Positions 6,748 through 10,091 of a stretch of DNA of 10,091 nt are shown in pieces. The stretch is from Deltaproteobacteria bacterium (GTDB lineage Bacteria > SAR324 > NAC60-12): NCBI GenBank assembly GCA_002730365.1, contig PBZZ01000102.1, positions 1 to 10,091 of the forward strand, given 5' to 3'. The position numbers and the translations under genes are program-made. Position 1 is the stretch's first letter. The number at the start of each line of letters is the position of its first letter. Under the pieces are notes generated by a model. The model was not told the origin of the DNA, made no database searches, and saw only the letters and a program-made list of their open reading frames with translations.

Positions 6748-7785
6748 TCAACCGAAGTTGTAAGGAGGCCCTGCCTGCCCGATCACGTCATTGTAATCTC
6801 GGAAGATCTTGACGATCTTGGCGTGGAGTTCACCTTCTTCAGCGATCTCATTCCAGAAAACCTTGGCGGCGTCTTCCACAGCTTTCCACTCACTCTGTGG
6901 AATCGAGCGCAGCTTCAGCTTATCGCCTTGGGCACGTAGTCGAGCTTCTCCACCCCAGTACCACTGGTTGCGGTAGGTGTGACCGGCTTCGATCGCGGAC
7001 ATAACCACTGCTTTCAAGTGCTCAGGCAAATTGGCCCACTGTCGCTGGTTTACAAAGAAAGATCCAATCCAAGCACCAGAGATGTTGTTGGTCAGGAAGT
7101 AATCCGTCACATTAGCCCAACCAACGGTGTAGTCTTCGGTGATTCCGGACCAAGCCATTCCATCGAGCTCTCCAGTCTGGACGGCAACTTCGGCGTCCTC
7201 GTAGGGAATGGAGACAGGCACGACGCCAAACTGAGAGAGGAAGCGTCCAGCCGTAGGGAAGGTGTAGAGTTTCAATCCTTCGAGATCAGCTAGTGAGGTG
7301 ACTTCTTTCTTGGTATTGAAGTTACAGGGATCCTGTCCCGCTGCGGACAACCAGGCCACTCCTACTTTCTCATACTCGGAGCGCCAAATGTCGGCTAGTC
7401 CGTACTGGTGGAACAGAACTGGGACATCCAAGGCGTGCTTCGTTGCCAAGGGGAAGTAGCCACCAAACTTCTGCAGTGGGGTTGGGGAGGCCATTGAGTC
7501 ATCATCAGAGTGAACAGCATCAATGGTTCCACGCTGCAGGGCCTGGAAGAGCTCACCAGTGGGAACGATTTGGTCAGCATAGTACAACTCGACTTCCATC
7601 TCACCCTTGGCGGCGGTGTTGATGTAGTCAACAATGGGCTTGGTTACATGCTCACCAAGAGCGGCACCGGCGTAAGTTTGGAAGCGCCACTTGATTGGCG
7701 CCTGGGCTGAGATGACAGCTGGTGCGGCAGCGACAGCTACGCCACCTAGTGCAGCTTTGCGAAGGAACGAACGTCTCGAATTCAT
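6748..7785 (-). CDS. TRAP transporter periplasmic solute-binding protein (DctP-type, Tat-exported)
   Basis: A 345-aa binding protein of the TRAP family, closest in style to the 'mannitol/chloroaromatic'/TakP-like branch. Residues 3-9, SRRSFLR, match the twin-arginine consensus, followed by a hydrophobic stretch (11-25) and likely cleavage after AQA (27-29), so it is exported folded to the periplasm. LADLEGLKLYTFPTAGRF (165-182) is the family's G.K.R ligand-binding strand, but Tyr174 stands where Arg is usual. AVQTGELDGMAWSG (201-214) is the conserved strand and hinge segment. The frame is open to 7899, but I chose the ATG at 7785 because AAGGAGA sits six bases upstream and the Tat motif then starts at residue 3; a start at 7899 would overlap the large permease gene by 65 bases. 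It delivers the substrate to the two permease subunits encoded just upstream. Confidence 0.92.
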   Translation of the reverse strand: MNSRRSFLRKAALGGVAVAAAPAVISAQAPIKWRFQTYAGAALGEHVTKPIVDYINTAAKGEMEVELYYADQIVPTGELFQALQRGTIDAVHSDDDSMASPTPLQKFGGYFPLATKHALDVPVLFHQYGLADIWRSEYEKVGVAWLSAAGQDPCNFNTKKEVTSLADLEGLKLYTFPTAGRFLSQFGVVPVSIPYEDAEVAVQTGELDGMAWSGITEDYTVGWANVTDYFLTNNISGAWIGSFFVNQRQWANLPEHLKAVVMSAIEAGHTYRNQWYWGGEARLRAQGDKLKLRSIPQSEWKAVEDAAKVFWNEIAEEGELHAKIVKIFRDYNDVIGQAGPPYNFG

Positions 7786-7790
7786 GGAAT

Positions 7791-7797
7791 TCTCCTT
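7791..7797 (-). promoter_or_regulatory. Shine-Dalgarno site that fixes the binding-protein start
   Basis: The minus strand reads AAGGAGA here, six bases before the ATG at 7785. It is the strongest ribosome site in the operon, as expected for a binding protein needed in excess over its permeases, and it rules against longer start choices up to 7899. Confidence 0.75.
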
Positions 7798-7834
7798 GGT
7801 TGGCTGTTTGGGTTGCTCCATGAGAAGTTGGGGG

Positions 7835-9160
7835 TCACTTCTCATAAATGTAGTTGGGAAGCCACAGCGCGATCTCGGGGAAAACCATGACCAGCGCAAG
7901 GGCCAAAACCATCACGAGTACGAAGGGTGTGATGGAACTGTAGATGTCGCGAATGCCAATTTCTGGAGGAGCCATTGCGCGCATCAGAAAGAGGTTGTAA
8001 CCGAAGGGTGGTGTCATGTAGGCGATCTGACAGGTAATCGTGTAAAGAACACCATACCAGACTAGGTCAAATCCGAGTGCACCCACAAGAGGCACGTAGA
8101 GTGGTGCGACGATCACCAGCATCGCGGTGTCATCGAGAAATGTTCCCATCAGCAGAAAGCTGAGCTGCATCAAGATCAGAATCATCCAGGGACTGAGGTT
8201 GAGCTGGTTAGTAAACAGGTTCTCAATCGCCTTAACAGCACCTAATCCGTCAAAAACTGCACCGAAAGCCAGCGCTGCAAGGATAATCCACATGAACATG
8301 CAGGAAACCCCGAGGGTTTGGCGCACCGAATTCTCAAAGACATTGCGGGTCATCCGGCCTTTCAACACGGCTGCCATGAAGGCGGCTACAGCTCCCAGCG
8401 CAGAACTCTCTACCAGGGAAGTCCAGCCATTGACGAAAGGTACCATCATTACGAAGAAGATCACCAGGGGCAACAAACCTGCTCTAAGTAATCGTAACTT
8501 TTCTGGCCACTCCACGTTGCGTTCTTCCCTGCTAAGCGCAGGTCCTAGCTTAGGGTTGGCCTTGCAGCGAATTGCAATGTAACCAATGAACAGGGCTGCC
8601 ATCATCAATCCTGGAATGACACCTGCCAACCAAAGTTGCCCGACTGGCTGACGGGCAATCATCGCATAGAGCACCAGCACTACCGATGGAGGAACCAGGA
8701 TTCCCAGACTCGAACCTGCCTGAATTACTCCTGTCACCATCCGTTTGTCATAGTTCCGTTTGAGCAATTCGGGGAGCGCAATTGTTGCTCCAATCGCCAT
8801 TCCTGCAACGCTCAACCCATTCATTGCAGAGATCAGTACCATCAATCCGATGGTGCCGATTGCCAGACCGCCAGAGAGCCCTCCCATCCAGACATGGAAC
8901 ATCCGATAGAGATCGTCCGCGATTCTGGACTCCGAGAGCACGTAGCCCATGAAGATGAACATCGGTAGTGTCAACAACGGATACCACTTCATCAACTTCA
9001 TTGCGGCTGAGAAGCCAAGATCGTAACCTCCTCGATCTCCCCACAGGAGCAGAGCAGAAACTACAGCGATGAAGCCAATTGCCCCGAAGACCCGCTGCCC
9101 AGTGAGCAGCATCAGCATCATCGAGGAGAACATCAGAATGGCGATCATTTCGTAGGACAT
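7835..9160 (-). CDS. TRAP transporter large permease subunit (DctM-type)
   Basis: A 441-aa, highly hydrophobic protein with roughly a dozen membrane segments, typical of the DctM subunit that forms the sodium-coupled transport channel of TRAP systems. Clear landmarks are NGLSVAGMAIGATIALPELL (114-133), the loop AGSSLGILVPPSVVLVLYA (148-166), LAGVIPG (178-184), FLDDTAMLVIVAPLYVPLV (341-359) and the final MTPPFGYNLF (382-391). The two pseudo-repeats carrying ILVPPS and MTPPFG are the family's helical hairpins. The ATG overlaps the TGA of the small permease gene by one base (TGATG), and AAAGGTGAG in the end of that gene serves as ribosome site. Length and motif wording resemble the group annotated as 'mannitol/chloroaromatic' TRAP, a label that does not predict the substrate. 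Confidence 0.95.
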   Translation of the reverse strand: MSYEMIAILMFSSMMLMLLTGQRVFGAIGFIAVVSALLLWGDRGGYDLGFSAAMKLMKWYPLLTLPMFIFMGYVLSESRIADDLYRMFHVWMGGLSGGLAIGTIGLMVLISAMNGLSVAGMAIGATIALPELLKRNYDKRMVTGVIQAGSSLGILVPPSVVLVLYAMIARQPVGQLWLAGVIPGLMMAALFIGYIAIRCKANPKLGPALSREERNVEWPEKLRLLRAGLLPLVIFFVMMVPFVNGWTSLVESSALGAVAAFMAAVLKGRMTRNVFENSVRQTLGVSCMFMWIILAALAFGAVFDGLGAVKAIENLFTNQLNLSPWMILILMQLSFLLMGTFLDDTAMLVIVAPLYVPLVGALGFDLVWYGVLYTITCQIAYMTPPFGYNLFLMRAMAPPEIGIRDIYSSITPFVLVMVLALALVMVFPEIALWLPNYIYEK

Positions 9161-9726
9161 CAGACCAACTCACCTTTCAGTCGCAGGATGTCTTTCAGGA
9201 ACTCGGAAATGCACTGCAACAACATCAGCGTAATGCCAATGATCATTACCACTTTCACAGGCCAGAGATAGGGATGCCAAGCTGAAGAGGAACGTTCCAG
9301 CATGCCAATTTTCTCAGAACCATCCAGTAGTCCTGTAAAAAAAGAGAAGGGTTCCATACCAAAGTAGCCGAGTGAGTAGGCAGTCGATCCGATGGCTCCG
9401 TAGAGCAATACACAGAGGTAGAAAATCAGGAAAAATACAGTAAATAGATCAAACCAGGATTTTCTGCGCTGTGGCCAACTGCCGTAGAGCAAGTCCATTC
9501 GTACATTTGAACCCAGCTGCAGGGAATAAGGCCCTCCCAGTACATAGTAGCCAACCATGACAAACTGAGCCATCTCCAGAGTCCAGAGAGATGGGACAAA
9601 GAAAGTTTTAGAAATCGAGGAATAGAAGAGCACGCCCATCAAGAGAAAGATCCCGTACATTGTGCAACGACCAATCACCCAATTTATTCGATCCATGTAT
9701 TGAATGTATGCTCTGGCTAGGCGCAT
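9160..9726 (-). CDS. TRAP transporter small permease subunit (DctQ-type)
   Basis: A 188-aa inner-membrane protein with four predicted helices (about 20-40, 53-70, 92-112 and 157-172). The family signature is present: Trp48 and Glu51 in LWTLEMAQFVMVGYYVLGG, then YSLQLGSNVRMDLLYG (67-82), and W..PYLWPVK (150-158) before the last helix. The periplasmic loop between helices 3 and 4 (about 121-150, rich in Phe, Gly and Ser) is longer than in the smallest DctQ proteins. The subunit pairs with the large permease and helps dock the binding protein. A stop codon lies only two codons upstream of the ATG at 9726, so the start is there or at a later Met (residue 11); neither has a strong Shine-Dalgarno. 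It is the first gene of the minus-strand operon, with the large permease overlapping by one base. Confidence 0.92.
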   Translation of the reverse strand: MRLARAYIQYMDRINWVIGRCTMYGIFLLMGVLFYSSISKTFFVPSLWTLEMAQFVMVGYYVLGGPYSLQLGSNVRMDLLYGSWPQRRKSWFDLFTVFFLIFYLCVLLYGAIGSTAYSLGYFGMEPFSFFTGLLDGSEKIGMLERSSSAWHPYLWPVKVVMIIGITLMLLQCISEFLKDILRLKGELV

Positions 9727-9790
9727 GGGGTATCAGCTCTCAAAAATGCGTCTTTGCGAGAAAGGCTAATGATTAAAAATGAAGGATCAA

Positions 9791-9819
9791 AAAGTAAATC
9801 CTCTGAAGACTGTGGTCAA
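9791..9819 (-). promoter_or_regulatory. Candidate sigma-70-type promoter of the TRAP/ligase operon
   Basis: On the minus strand TTGACC (9819-9814; five of six matches to the -35 consensus) is followed after 17 bases by TACTTT (9796-9791; three of six to the -10). Transcription would start near 9784, leaving a leader of roughly 58 nt before the first ATG. The -35 overlaps a short direct repeat, TGACC-T-TGACC, which could be coincidence or part of a regulator site. The -10 is weak, so this is a candidate only; the surrounding 9727-9996 region shows no other well-spaced pair that I could find. Confidence 0.35.
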
Positions 9820-9996
9820 GGTCATTGTGCGGTGGCGGTTGTTCAGTGAAGAATATTTACTAATCCTGCTGGGGCGGCAAATCTAAATCATTTTCCTGCG
9901 TTTTATTCTTGCCAGTTGGACTAGGTAAGCGAAATTTTAGCTAGTTGGTTCAATTTGTTCAGTAGTGTGTAGTAGTTCTGGGTGAAGAGAGAAATT

Positions 9997-10091
9997 TCAA
10001 TCATCACTCGGTTTTCGTCGAATGGCCATCCGTTTGCCAATGGCCACGGTGCCAACCACAAATCCCGCAAAGAGAAAGGTTTCCCAGCCAA
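9997..10091 (-). CDS. C-terminal end of an unidentified membrane protein (partial)
   Basis: The minus strand is open from the window edge to a TGA at 9999-9997 and encodes 30 residues: a hydrophobic stretch FLFAGFVVGTVAIG followed by KRMAIRRKPSDD. A membrane helix ending in a basic, then acidic, soluble tail is what the C-terminus of an inner-membrane protein looks like, and the GC content is higher than in the AT-rich spacer that follows. The family cannot be recognised from 30 residues. The other two minus-strand frames and a plus-strand frame from the ATG at 10022 are also partly open, so the call rests on the character of the peptide. If real, the gene would lie upstream of the TRAP operon on the same strand, separated by 270 nt. 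Confidence 0.45.
   Translation of the reverse strand, partial: GWETFLFAGFVVGTVAIGKRMAIRRKPSDD

Noticed and set aside
7786..7899. Longer start for the TRAP binding protein (38 extra N-terminal codons)
   Set aside because: It would overlap the large-permease gene by 65 bases, put a non-signal-like stretch before the Tat motif, and ignore the strong ribosome site next to the ATG at 7785.

Overview
The window comes from a Gram-negative heterotrophic bacterium, probably a proteobacterium or a relative, and plausibly aquatic. The reasons are a complete three-part TRAP transporter with a Tat-type periplasmic binding protein, dense catabolic operons with AAGGAG-type ribosome binding sites, and a GC content that looks close to 50-55% by eye. 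I cannot name a genus. No RNA gene, insertion sequence, CRISPR array or phage gene is visible.

Two convergent gene clusters fill the window. Bases 1-2536 (plus strand) hold the 3' end of a RidA-family gene, an M81 (MlrC-type) metallopeptidase gene and a 2-keto-4-pentenoate hydratase-like gene. They are tightly packed (19-nt gap, then a 1-nt stop/start overlap) and look like the end of one operon. Bases 2647-9726 (minus strand) hold six genes that read, in transcription order, TRAP small permease, TRAP large permease, TRAP binding protein, glutamine-synthetase-like ligase, aldehyde dehydrogenase and iron-type alcohol dehydrogenase. Spacings are 1-nt overlap, 49 nt, 198 nt, 2 nt and 4 nt. A 110-bp segment separates the two clusters. 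The right edge has a 270-bp AT-rich intergenic region with a candidate promoter for the TRAP operon, then the probable C-terminus of another minus-strand membrane protein.

The most interesting reading concerns the minus-strand operon. A GS-like ligase beside an alcohol dehydrogenase and an aldehyde dehydrogenase, without an amine oxidase, fits a gamma-glutamylation route for an amino alcohol such as ethanolamine, alaninol or 3-aminopropanol. In that route the amine is capped with glutamate, the hydroxyl is oxidised to aldehyde and then to acid, and an unlinked hydrolase frees the amino acid. The TRAP transporter would import the substrate. In its binding protein the position where most TRAP binding proteins carry a carboxylate-binding arginine appears to be tyrosine, which would suit a ligand without a carboxylate. 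The family assignments are firm; the substrate and the pathway are inference.
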